NCBI GenBank assembly: GCA_905250885.1
Contig: CAJNOQ010003330.1
Location: forward strand, 1-20,605
Reading direction: 5' to 3'
DNA from: Didymodactylos carnosus
Lineage: Eukaryota > Rotifera > Eurotatoria > Philodinida > Philodinidae
Length of the DNA stretch: 20,605 bases
The notes beneath the pieces are model-generated. The model had not been told where the DNA came from, did not search any database, and was given only the letters and a program-made list of their open reading frames with translations. The position numbers and the translations under genes were made by a program. Within the stretch, counting starts at the first letter, position 1. Each line of letters opens with the position of its first letter. Below, piece by piece: positions 9,784 through 20,277 of this stretch.

Positions 9784-11521
9784 ATGGGTGCGGGAAAGTC
9801 GTTATCATTACCATATAAACATCATGATAATCAAACTATTTGGAATAGAAATTTTCGAGTCGTTATTGGAGAAGAAGACATCGATGAATTACAACAAAAA
9901 CATTTGCAGTCGAAGGTTTTAAAAGAAAGTTCGACATCAGTTTCAGTATCATCACCATCATCGGTAAAAAGACGGAGAAGACGGAGAAGAAGAAATAATC
10001 GTCGAAGAGAATCTTCTAATTCAATTTCATTGTTACCTTCAGCGGGTAATCAACGATATTATAACATTCAAATTGATCTACCTGTATGAGCGAAGTCATC
10101 AAAGATGCCTGAAAATAGCGTGGACAGAAAGAATCATAGAAACTAAGTGAAATTGTATCAAAAAGATGGTTGACTCAAGAAACTATTGCAGGTTTGGCAC
10201 ATATAACGAATTGATCGAAACTCATTCATAGTTGACTCTGTGTATTACAATGTTCACTAAGCAGGATTACCATTCTTTTTTAAAAACAGCATCTATGGTA
10301 CTTTATGCGTCACATACCGTATTAGAGAGGTGTGATGTATTTAAAAAAGAGCGTCCTTATCGACTTACTCCAAATAACTTTAGCTGATAAACAGTACAGC
10401 ACAATAACACCGCGTCTAGAGTTTGAAACATATGCACTAGCTCATGGTCTATTTCAACACGCTCCATACGGTACAAAATTAGTAGATGTTAAACAAATAT
10501 CAGGAAATTTAAAAAGACACCTAGTACATTCCATTTTAAAAGTGGATGCTATTTATTATAAAGAACAAGCAAATGATTCTTTAAACGAACAACATACTCA
10601 AGCAATATTTGTTGAAAATTTTTTATTACCAAGAACATCTTTACAAAAACATGCAAAAGAAAATATTATTGATATTTTACAAGGATTATTAGATCGAATT
10701 ATAAATGAAAATGGACAATTATTATCGATACTATCATTCTCAGACACACACATACAAGACATAATCGATCAAGTTGAACAATTTACTACAGGTAAAAATA
10801 GTTCAACTCTTAAAAGAAATGTATTTGCGCATTCTGCTTGAGCAAAGAGCATTGAAAATCTTTTTTCGGTTGTTGTTTTTCAGCAAATAGAGATTATGTG
10901 ATTTATACAAAACCAAATAATTTGTTATTATCTGAACAAGCTGTAACAAATTTATCGATTCCATCTAAATATGAGATCATATTATCCGAATGGAGTTCAA
11001 CAGAAACAAAGACAGTTTCCACTGAAGAAAGTATGACAAAAGTGACTGATTATCCAACTGAGTGGTTACAACCGTTTATTCAATATTCTAAATTAGGCTA
11101 TCGTCTACGTAGTATCATTATTCATCGTGACATTCAATTACATACACCACATCTTACAACAGTTGATAAACCATCTTCTTTACGACAGACATTTTCTTTT
11201 TTACACCATAACAATACGACTGATAATAACGATGATTCACTAACAATAAAAAAGCAAACATTTACCGCTTATTGGATATTTGAACAGTGGCAAAAACAAG
11301 AAGAATATGAATATTGTGTCATTGAATATTCTTTGAAACTTCGACATAAATTAAGCGATCTTCTTGAAAAGATAAATTGTTCAGAATTTTTAAATACTAT
11401 GGCTATGAAACAATGGCAATTAGTAACAACAGTCGAATATCCACAAACAATTCGTGACGATGACAATAAATTCATTTTTATAGTACTACTCTTTTTTCAA
11501 CGTAAAATATTAGAGAATTAA
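9784..11521 (+). CDS. Raftlin-like, putatively N-myristoylated membrane-raft protein
   Basis: Four exons: 9784-10083, 10262-10331, 10384-10791 and 10884-11521. Introns are 178, 52 and 92 bp. The phases close to 472 codons, giving 471 aa. Without the 52-bp intron, exon 2 and exon 3 lie in different frames. The acceptor of intron 1 could equally be 3 bases further on (exon from 10265). The start at 9784 is preferred over an upstream ATG because it begins MGAGKSLS, which fits the MGxxxS N-myristoylation rule. Raftlins are membrane-raft adaptors anchored by N-terminal acylation. The resemblance lies in pattern rather than in long identities. The segment LVHSILKVDA...FVENFLLPRTS...IIDILQGLLDRIINENGQLLSIL is spaced like the raftlin N-terminal half. 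The C-terminal WQLVTTVEYPQTI...LLFFQR matches the raftlin GWLLTS...VFLQRP pattern. Raftlins usually have a palmitoylated Cys3; here it is Ala. A basic tract of eight consecutive Arg (residues about 63-70) could aid membrane binding. The gene model is firm; the family assignment is moderate. Confidence 0.75.
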
Positions 11522-11662
11522 CACAAAACTCTCTAAATTCACATATATTTCGAATAATGATTGTTAATTTAATCTATATCTACTTTGAAAATATTACTAT
11601 ATGAAATATAAAGAAAATAGTTTAACTTATTTAATCTTTTAACTTCAATAATGCAATTATAC

Positions 11663-11668
11663 AATAAA
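11663..11668 (+). terminator. Candidate polyadenylation signal of the raftlin-like gene
   Basis: An AATAAA hexamer lies about 140 bases after the raftlin-like stop codon, followed by A-rich sequence. Position and strand suit a 3'-end processing signal. A-rich DNA produces such hexamers easily, so this is a candidate only. Confidence 0.4.
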
Positions 11669-12184
11669 AAAAACAAAAAAAGTGGGATTGTGCTCAGTTA
11701 TTATAAACAAGAAAAAAAAATTAACTATGATGATAAACTATTCTCTAAAAAAACAAAAAAAAAAATATTGTCTAGAAGTGAAAAACACACAAGAATTGTC
11801 AACTTTACGGCAAATAAGAATAAAAACCGGTAATTTGAATAAAATTCGAGATCAAAGCGATAACAAAAAACAACAACTCAGTTTTTGTTAAATAGAAATA
11901 CAGGTGATTAATCGTTGAGAAGGTAAATAATAGACGTACAAAGTAACTGAATCGATATAGAGTTTTGCTAAATTTTTATTAGATGAACTTGTGATTGAAA
12001 ATAGTGATGAATCTAGAAAAATTTTCCGTTCACTGCGTATTTTCGGAAAATTAGTCACTATGTAACATTTTTTGACAGAATGTTTTGAAAAGATAGAGTA
12101 ACTCATTTTTAAACCAAAAGAAGTTCTATGAAATAAAAAATTTCGGTGGAATGTAGTCGTTTTCTTATTGTAAATCTGCCACTA
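11669..12184. other. A-rich intergenic DNA between convergent genes
   Basis: Lysine-rich and other short frames here come from A-rich sequence and are not genes. No further element is recognised before the MITE at 12193. The flanking genes converge on this interval. Confidence 0.55.
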
Positions 12185-12192
12185 ATTGGAAA

Positions 12193-12608
12193 TAGGCATG
12201 CAACGGTTATTTTATCGTGGCTCTCAGGAGTAGTAGTTTTAAAAATCCGAGAAACTTTTCAAAAATTTTTTCGAGTCGGCAGTTTTGTGCAGAAATATTT
12301 TGCTCTATCAAATAAGACGTTGTAGGCTTTCTCACGATGGTTCATAGATGAAATATGAGTTTTTTTTCTCTAAAATAGGGTCGGTTATAACCGACCGTTA
12401 ACCGCCAGTTAATAATAACCGGTTCCTTTTTTAACAAAAAGCTTTGTATCTCATCTACGAACCACCGTGAGAAAGCCTGCAACGTCTTATTTGATAGAGC
12501 AAAATATTCCTGCACAAAACTGCTGACTCGAAAAATTTTTGAAAAGTTTCTCCGATTTTTAAAACTACTACTTCCGAGAGCTCCGATAAAATAACCGTTG
12601 CATGTCTG
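12193..12608. mobile_element. hAT-type MITE, 416 bp, with exact 8-bp target duplication
   Basis: The element is flanked by identical ATTGGAAA copies at 12185-12192 and 12609-12616. Its ends are TAGGCATGCAACGG on the left and, as reverse complement, CAGACATGCAACGG on the right. The terminal inverted repeats run on as arms of about 165 bp with scattered mismatches, so the element is nearly one large hairpin. An 18-bp perfect palindrome, GGTCGGTTATAACCGACC, lies near the centre at 12379-12396, followed by further GGTTA/TAACC motifs. It has no coding capacity. The 8-bp duplication points to mobilisation by a hAT transposase. It begins 98 bp past the NDH-2 stop codon and may lie in that gene's 3' UTR. 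Confidence 0.88.
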
Positions 12609-12706
12609 ATTGGAAATATATGAAGAAAAAATTAATCTACTAAAATAATGCGAAAATATATGATATGAAAAGAGATTGGATTAAAATACTAGATATATCA
12701 TGTCTA

Positions 12707-15553
12707 CTAATATCGACTAAGGTCTCTTCCAAATATATTTGATCTCAGCCAATCAAACGCTAATAAAACTTTTGTTCTTGTTGTAAATTGTTCGGTAAAA
12801 TAAAATGATTTCCATAAGTAATATGAACCTCTACCAGACAATGGCTTTAATGAAAATATGTCTAAAAGAGGTTTTGAACCACTGAAATCGATAACAGCTG
12901 CATCACCACCTAAATAGACCGAACCGTTATCAGAACATACTATTTATAGACGGTATATTCGTCTACTTACCCACATACGCTAATGATCCTAAATGTGTAT
13001 AATTAAACGGTTTGAATCGTTCAGACGTTGTTGTTGTGGTTGGATGTGCCATATAATTTAATAAATCTGCAACATAACGTCCTTCTTGTGTTGCTACTTG
13101 AGCTGTGGCTGGGAGAGAACGTAATTTTTTATCTGCTTTTTCCAATACTGAACGTAATGCTTCTAATGTAATCTGTCCAGATTTTGTTTTATCAGCTTCA
13201 TAAAATGATTTTTCAATACCTTTTTGAAATATTTCAAGCTAAAACACAAATAAATCACATTGGTTTGACTTCGGCTTTCCGTTTGTTTTTAGAAATGGGA
13301 GGAGCTAAAACATTTTGCTTCGCAGAAAGTGCCTGGCGCAAAAACGTTTTCGAAATTTTTGGTCGAAAGTTGCTGCTGAAAAAATGTCAAAGATTTTGCG
13401 AGAAAGTCCAAAAAAAATGTTTTGGGGGAAGGACGAGTACTCTCCTGCTTGGGAACTCTGGGTAGACTTTTGATATTCTCGTTACCTGTGGATATTCATT
13501 AATTTTGTTTTCAATCAATGATCTAAATTCATCTAATGTTAATGCACCACGTTTATGTATATCTGATTCTTCAAATAATAGTTGTATTCGATCTAATAAT
13601 TTTTGTTGTTCAATGGTAGCACAATCTCCAAGTGCATAGATAGTTCCATCATCAACACCTTTTACTCTTAAATATTTATCAGTTAATAGACCCATACGAT
13701 TATTTTGTTTATCAGTACCAATAGTTTCACGTAATTTATTTGTTAATGGTCTTGCTTTGATTCCTGTTGCCCATACAACAACTGCACACGGTATTGATTT
13801 TAATTCTGTCGAACCTTTTTCTTGAACAATAACTTCTCTTTGTTTAATACCTTTGACAAATGTATTAATTAATACTTCAATGTTTTCACGATGAAAATGT
13901 TTTTCAGTGTAATCACTAATCTTTTTATCCTAAAAAAAAAAAGAGAAAAAAAAAATCGATCAAAAATTATGTTTCTTTTTTTCAATCTTTATAGTTTGAA
14001 AATAATATTTTTTTACCATCATTGATAAAACATGATCTAACGCTTCGATCAATGTTATTTTAACATCATTTTCAACTAATCGTGGAAAATAACGTTTTAA
14101 ATCTTCACGAACGTAATCGGCTAACTGTTAAAAAAAATAAAATAGTATCAGTAATAAACTATATGAAATAGGATCGTGTACACACACACACACGCACCTC
14201 AGCCGCAAACTCGACACCTGTCGGTCCTCCACCCACAACAACAAAATGTAAAAGACGTTTTTTTTCTTCATCTGTTTGTGATGGTACCATGGCTGATTCA
14301 AATGCATCCGAAATAGCCGATCGAATTCTTCGAGCATCTAAAACTTCTTTAAGAAAATGAGCATGTTTTTCAACACCGGGTATTCCAAATGTATTATTTT
14401 CTGAGCCAATAGCTACAACTAAATAATCATATTTCATATCGAATTTAGGACGTGTTCGTGCACTATCACGAATTTTTCTTGACGATGATCCACCCTCTTT
14501 ATTGTCTTCAATATTTTGTTCCAAAGGTAATTTATCACGATCGGAAGCTGCAACAGTGATTTCTAAATAGAACGATAATAAAATTCAATGTTCTGCTAAA
14601 GTTATTTGTTTCATTTTGATTACCCTTTGTTCCATCAGCTGAACATGTAATTATTTTTTCTTTTGGATTAACATTAATACATTCGGTTTCAATATATTTA
14701 ATTCTTGGTCCCACGAGGGTTCGTATTGGTTCAATAACTGTTCTTGTTTCGACTGTTCCAACACTTACTGAAGGTAATAATGGAGTCACTAAAAGTTTAA
14801 AAAAGGTTAGTATTTGGAAAAACAATTGTAGTTTAACTTACTCAGAAAATAATTTCTCGGTGAAACACAAACAACTTCATATTTTGACGTATCGATGTGT
14901 TTTAAAAGAGGTACAGCTCCCCATCCTGTGCCTAACACAACGACACGAGGTTTTTGTCCAATAGTCAGCTCAGAATCACGCATTTCATTGTACCATTGAC
15001 GAGAACGATAAAGTTTATAACCGTAGACGGAGCCACCAACGACGAAGGTTACTATGAGCGCATTACGAAAACGACGACGCCATCGAGCCACTAAAATAAA
15101 AAATGAAAATGGTCATGATCAAGTAAACTTACTAATAATCTTCTCTCTCAGATCTTCACTGTCTTTTCTTTCAATGTTGTATTCTTTTGTTTATTTTGTA
15201 TCTCTTTGATTTCGTTTTTCTTTACTTTATTTCTTGTTACACTTTTTTTATATACGTCTAGATCTCAGCAGGAGTTATCATTTTACAGGTTAAACCTTTG
15301 ATGATCTCTCACCCACCGGTAATTAAATAAATTATTATTACCATATATCTCTTACTTTATTTTCAAAATCAAACTTACAAAATTTTCTTTTAACTGGTTG
15401 TGTGATTGATGCTAAGCTTCTCCAATTATTTTTGAAAATATTTGTCACTGTTTCACTGTTGAATGAAGTTTTCAAGTTTTTCATTGAAAATGATCGAGAT
15501 GGTTGATGAAATTGATGAAGAAGTTGACAGACCACAGCTGTACGAGAAAACAT
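12707..15553 (-). CDS. Mitochondrial type II (alternative, rotenone-insensitive) NADH dehydrogenase with EF-hand insert
   Basis: Eight exons on the minus strand: 15553-15379, 15090-14842, 14788-14624, 14562-14198, 14124-14017, 13929-13486, 13238-12971 and 12909-12707. Every phase matches and the total is 659 codons (658 aa). NDH-2 is a single-subunit flavoprotein on the inner mitochondrial membrane that passes electrons from NADH to ubiquinone without pumping protons. The first 58 residues are rich in R, K, S and F and poor in acids, like a targeting peptide. A hydrophobic segment follows (about 68-83). The first dinucleotide-binding motif is [10 protein letters not shown] (108-117), then [16 protein letters not shown], the second motif [11 protein letters not shown] (304-314), [10 protein letters not shown] and YALGDCA (451-457). 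The C-terminal anchor is [14 protein letters not shown]. Between GDCA and the conserved [10 protein letters not shown] segment sits an insert with two EF-hand-like loops (477-488 and 518-529), the arrangement seen in external-type enzymes of fungi and plants. Loop 1 has His and Arg at calcium-ligand positions 3 and 5, and loop 2 has Ala at position 12, so calcium binding is doubtful. The size suits the EF-hand subgroup. Bypass of complex I is inferred. Confidence 0.95.
14179..14193. repeat. (CA)n microsatellite next to an NDH-2 splice donor
   Basis: A short CA run (GT on the gene strand) begins four bases inside the donor of NDH-2 intron 4, whose donor reads GTGCGTGTG. Length changes would alter the start of the 73-bp intron. 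Confidence 0.8.
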
Positions 15554-15570
15554 GTTTATGAGAAAGAAAT

Positions 15571-15586
15571 CTAAAAATAAAACAGA
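15571..15586 (-). promoter_or_regulatory. Splice-acceptor-like site upstream of the NDH-2 start codon
   Basis: On the minus strand, GTTTTATTTTTAG ends 17 bases before the ATG at 15553. It has the pyrimidine-rich tract and AG of a 3' splice site, so it may accept a spliced leader or end a 5' UTR intron. Confidence 0.4.
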
Positions 15587-16859
15587 AATTAAATAAATTT
15601 AGTAAAACTATAATGAATTATCAGGTTGCAGAAAATATGTAGAACGATTGAATCTGGTATGAAATCGATTTTTGAACTTATTTTATTTGTTTACATTCAG
15701 TTATAATCAGAAAGATTTTTGTTCAAGAAAATTTCTAACTAGTGTACCGTTATACGATATTCTCCAATGTCAGACAGTTTTTATGTCGTCATAAATTGGA
15801 TATTTGATGATGAAAGTGATCGTTTTATCGTTAAACCTGCCTACACTTGTTTGTATTATTTGTTCATTTTGTATTTTTTTCTTTTTATTTCTTCGTCTCT
15901 CATGAGAGATATTTATATTATTCTCTAGTATAGTTCATCTATTTATTGGTGATAAATTAATCGAACCAAAATTTGAGTATTGTTCTCTCCGTTCATGCAG
16001 ATTGTAACTTTCGGTCGGCAAATTTGCGCTTCATATTTCATTTGGATAATTAATATTTTATCAAGAAATTACAAAATACAACGTTTTCTTAACATGACTG
16101 ATACGGTATAGAGTTATGCATGAAGTTCAAAAGCCATGCAAAACAAAATGGCAATTTTCTATCTATTTTGCTATAACTACAAGGTAACAAGATTGCACAT
16201 GTTGTTCTATCTGAGGCCGAAAACAGACTTGTAAATATTTTAAAATATGTATTCCTCAGACAACGATCAATCTCAAAGAGGTATTACAAAAAAAGAAATC
16301 AGAAAAAAAAAGACTCTATCTGTTCAAGTGAAGATTATCTGTTAAGAGTCATTACAGCGCCTTTGTTTGATATGAAAAATTATCCTATATGCAGTTTCTC
16401 TGAGTAGTGCAGTAGTTCTTGAACTCTCTTGGATGTAAATGATAATAGCGATGTTTCCATAGTTTAGAAATGTGTAGCTAAGTTGACAATCAGGCATTTC
16501 TGTTCTTTTTAAAAGCTCTATTTGAAAGTATTAAAAAGACCTTTATGAGGTATTTAGTTTAGTTTAATCTATATTTATTAGTCAGCTGAAATAAGCATCA
16601 CAGATAGTCAGAAATCGTAAAGCATTGTACTTGACTATCTGAAGAAACACAACATAGACAAATAGGAATAACAACAAAAAATAAAAACTATCGTTTTAAA
16701 AAAAAAACTATCAGGTATTTGTAGCCGTTCTATTATTATTATGCTAACTGCGAGTTTTACTCAAAGCTTCTATTCCTGGAATCAATTTATTTTTCCTACG
16801 CATATTTTCATCTGTTAAGTAGGCTGCAAATCTGTTTATCGTTCGATACATGTTTTAAT
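15587..16859. other. Divergent intergenic region between NDH-2 and RPB2
   Basis: The two genes are transcribed away from each other, so this 1.3 kb presumably contains both promoters. No frame, TATA box or paired motif is convincing. A 27-bp segment at 16561-16587 recurs with three differences at 8186-8212, inside the spacer of the foldback element, which suggests a repeat remnant. Confidence 0.5.
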
Positions 16860-19640
16860 ATGATGTCTTCTTATGTTTTAGAATTTTTTGGTGCGAAAGA
16901 TGATATTGATGAAGATGGTGATATTACATCAGACTTGTGGCAAGAAGCTTGTTGGACCGTTATATCATCTTATTTTGATGAAAAGGGTCTTGTTCGACAA
17001 CAGCTCGATTCATTCGATGAATTTATTCAAATGTCCGTTCAACGAATTGTTGAAGATTCTCGAGCAATCGAATTGCAAGCACAAGCTCAGTACATGACCG
17101 GTAGTAAAGAGACACCGCCAAAATACAACATTAAATTTGAACAAATTTATTTATCAAAGCCAACTCATACAACAAATGAAGGTAAGAAAACATTAGTTTT
17201 GCAGAAGAGAAGACAAATCATAAATTATAACTAGGATAGAGCTAAAGCTGCTTATTTATCAGTACAAGCCTGCAGCTAGAAGTTGGACCTTAGTAACCTA
17301 AAATCGGAAAAATGTTGAATTAGACCACAGGACGAAAGAACTTTTTGCTGTTTGTAGTTTTCCTCTTCGAAAGATTCGTGACTACTTGAGTATTCTGCTA
17401 GACTAGTACGTTTCAGCATGTGAGTACAACGATATTCCTTTCTGATATATCTCTCTTCTGTTTAGGAAGCGTTTATTTGTGGCCAAATGAAGCTCGTTTA
17501 CGTAATTTGACTTATGCTGCACCATTATATGTTGATTTGAAAAAAACTGTCATGAAAGAAAATGAAACACCAAAAGAAACAAAAAGTGATAAAGTTTATA
17601 TTGGTGATATTCCGATTATGTTACGTTCAGCCTATTGCCTGCTGTCAGATATGTCGGATCGAGATCTAACAGAATTAAATGAATGTCCGTTAGATCCTGG
17701 CGGCTATTTTATTATTAACGGGTCGGAAAAAGTACTTATTGCCCAAGAAAAAATGGCAACAAATACCGGTGAGAGTGAGCTCAGGCAGACATAGTACTTT
17801 ATTCATATTGGTTATTTCTCTTTTCTAGTTTATGTATTTTCAATGAAAGATTCCAAGTTTGCTTACAAATGTGAAGTTCGATCGGTATTAGAAAATTCTA
17901 GTCGTCCAACAAGTACATTATGGGTTAACTTGATGGCTAAAGGTGGACAGGTTAGTTTATTTAAAATTTGCCTTCGAAACGAATGCTCGATCATGTTCTA
18001 ATCACTCCAGAAAAAAAGGCCATGCTCAATGATGATCTATGAAGAGTTGATCAAAGCACTGATACAATACTTCAAATATTGCCTTTCTTGGACTGAGAGC
18101 ATGCAAAATTTTATCAAAATTGATTCAGAGTCACTTTCAAACGATTCATTGTGTACTAGTTCATCTGTACCGTGGATGTTGTAAAGTGATTCAGTTGGAA
18201 CTATGTTCGCTTTGAAATTCGAAGTATTTGTGTTCGAATCCGAGCCATAGAGTTAGGGATGTATTTTCATGATACATGACTGCTACGTGTCTCGAATATT
18301 GAAAATAAACTGACACTTTTACACACCGTACTCTTGTTTGAGGAATACGGTCACAGAGTGTTAGACAAGAATGTTTTGTAGAACTTCTGTATCTCCGAAA
18401 GAAAGAGAAGTTGAAATTTGTACTCGAAAGCCCTTGATTTGGCCATTTTTTTAACCTCCCCCTGGTGGCCACATCGTCTTAAACTATTCAACAATTTTTG
18501 AGGAGTTTCACAATTTTAGCCCCGTGAGAGGCTGTCCTGACAAGGTTTTTACGTTATTCAATGTGTAAAATTTTATTTGTTTGTTTAAGGGTGGTCGGAA
18601 AAGTGCTATTGGTCAACCAATTGTTGGCATATTACCATATATCAATCGTGAAATTCCAATTATGATCGTATTTCGAGCACTTGGACACGTATCAGATCGA
18701 GATGTTCTAGAACACATTATTTATGATTTTGATGATATGGAAATGATGGAAAAAGTAAGTTGTTGTTAACTTGAGCCTAGAAAAACAGCCTAGATTTTAG
18801 GTGCGTAAAGGTGAAGTTCCCTGTTGAACAAGTGTTTATATCCAATACACATAGCCTTAGATTAAAGCTGAGAAAGAAGATTACTAAACTGCTTACTTTA
18901 ATTCAAACAAGATTTATCTGTATCGAGGATAAGACGATATTTTTGATCAAGCATTTTTCTAGAGATATTTGAATTTCTGCTAGTTTTTCGGAAAAAATTT
19001 CGTATAAGTGTTGAGTGAAAGACGTTTTCCTCTAACTCACATTTTTGTTTTTTCTCTTCGAAGATGCGAAGAAGCTACTCTTTTGATTTATTTTTGCATG
19101 ACGACCGCGAATATACGACTTATTTTGGGTAAAAATGTAACATACCACCAGTCGAATCTAGGTTTTCTCAGACTTTCTCGCTCAAATAAAGTTATTATTT
19201 GATTATTTTAGAACATCAAAGCAAAATAGAACGTTTACTTTAACTTTTTAATTCTTGCTTACGTTAACTGAACAACAGCCTACAGTTCCCTTTCGTTTAG
19301 GTAAAACCTTCGTTAGATGAAGCATTTGTAATTCAAGATGATAAATTAGCATTAGATTTTATTGGCGCTCGTGGGAGTCACGCCGGTGTACCACGTGAAA
19401 AACGCATTCGCTATGCAAAAGATATCCTTCAAAAAGAAATGTTGCCACACATCGGCATTACACAACATTGTGAGACAAAAAAAGTTTATTTTCTTGGCTA
19501 TATGGTACATCGTTTATTGTCAGCTGCTCTTGGCAGACGTGAACTCGATGATCGAGATCATTTAGGAAATAAACGATTGGATCTAGCTGGACCATTACTA
19601 TCATTTTTATTTCGTGGATTGTTCAAACGACTTATTAAAG
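16860..19640 (+). CDS. POLR2B: RNA polymerase II second-largest subunit RPB2 (N-terminal third only)
   Basis: Five exons: 16860-17181, 17466-17768, 17829-17950, 18590-18754 and 19301-19640. Introns are 284, 60, 639 and 546 bp. The phases join cleanly to 417 codons plus one base. The sequence follows animal RPB2 closely. Exon 1 has [20 protein letters not shown] and [18 protein letters not shown]. Exon 2 has [17 protein letters not shown], then [20 protein letters not shown]. Exon 4 has [20 protein letters not shown]. Exon 5 has [20 protein letters not shown], then [20 protein letters not shown]. This covers the protrusion and part of the lobe. The fork, hybrid-binding, wall and clamp regions of the roughly 1170-residue protein are missing. 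Exon 5 ends at AAAG|GTATTA; read through it, the frame stops at 19651. No following exon (expected to resume VRIYAQKF-like) is visible before the window ends. A foldback element begins 29 bases after the donor. The N-terminal [14 protein letters not shown] is unlike other RPB2 starts, so the true first exon may differ. The gene may be a 3'-truncated copy, or an intact gene with a very long intron. Confidence 0.9.
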
Positions 19641-19668
19641 GTATTATTTGATTTATGAAAAACATCTA

Positions 19669-20277
19669 ACGAGGGAACATATGTAAGTGTCCCCTCGCTT
19701 TTTGAACGAAACCTAGTGGGTTATAGGTTATCGATGATGCTGATTCCGAATATGAATATGAGAGCTACCCTTAAGGCTTCGAAGATTCGGTTTTCTGTAA
19801 AACTAGTTTTTCAGAAACTCTGAAAAACACCCAAAGCTTTTCTTAATAAGCCATGCTTGTAGCCCGCACATTTCTGATTAAAATGAGACCTCTCCCAGCT
19901 CTACATGACCTTTCTTTGCAAAGTTATAGAATTTACACGAAGAGCCCTAAATTAATTTCTTCTTATTTCTGTAGCTTTGAGTTGACAATGAATATTTAGG
20001 GCTTTTCTCGTAAATTCTATAACTTTGCAAAGAAAGGTCATGTAGAGCTGGGGGAGGTCTCGTTTTAATCAGAAATGTGCGGGCCACAAGTATGGATTAT
20101 TAAGAAAAGCTTTGGGTGTTTTTCAGAGTTTCTGAAAAACTGGTTTTCCGGAAAAACGGGTCTTCGGAGCCCTAAGGGCAGCTCTCATATTTATATTCGG
20201 AATCAGCATCATCGATAACCTATAACCCACTAGGTTTCGTTGAAAAAGCGAGGGGGCACTTACATATGTTCCCTCGT
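19669..20277. mobile_element. Near-perfect foldback element just after RPB2 exon 5
   Basis: The left arm (about 19669-19953) starts ACGAGGGAACATATGTAAG. The right arm (about 19994-20277) is its reverse complement and ends CTTACATATGTTCCCTCGT. Each arm is about 285 bp with scattered single-base differences, and the spacer is about 40 bp. There is no coding capacity; a minus-strand frame over the right arm is an artefact. The transposon family is unclear because no convincing target duplication is visible: the flanks read CATCTA on the left and GAGTTAA on the right. Confidence 0.85.

Noticed and set aside
10084..10155. Continuation of raftlin-like exon 1 in another frame (YLYERSHQRCLKIAW...)
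   Set aside because: The sequence follows a good GTATGA donor and reaching that frame would need a frameshift. The spliced model keeps every phase without one.
11651..11891. Two overlapping lysine- and asparagine-rich frames
   Set aside because: They arise from A-rich sequence in the 3' flank of the raftlin-like gene, after its candidate polyadenylation signal.
13239..13485. Plus-strand frame across NDH-2 intron 6 and exon edges
   Set aside because: It is antisense to well-supported NDH-2 exons, and the intron between them has normal GT and AG ends.
18191..18472. 93-codon minus-strand frame in RPB2 intron 3
   Set aside because: It lies inside an intron, has no recognisable motif, and overlaps the tRNA-like segment.
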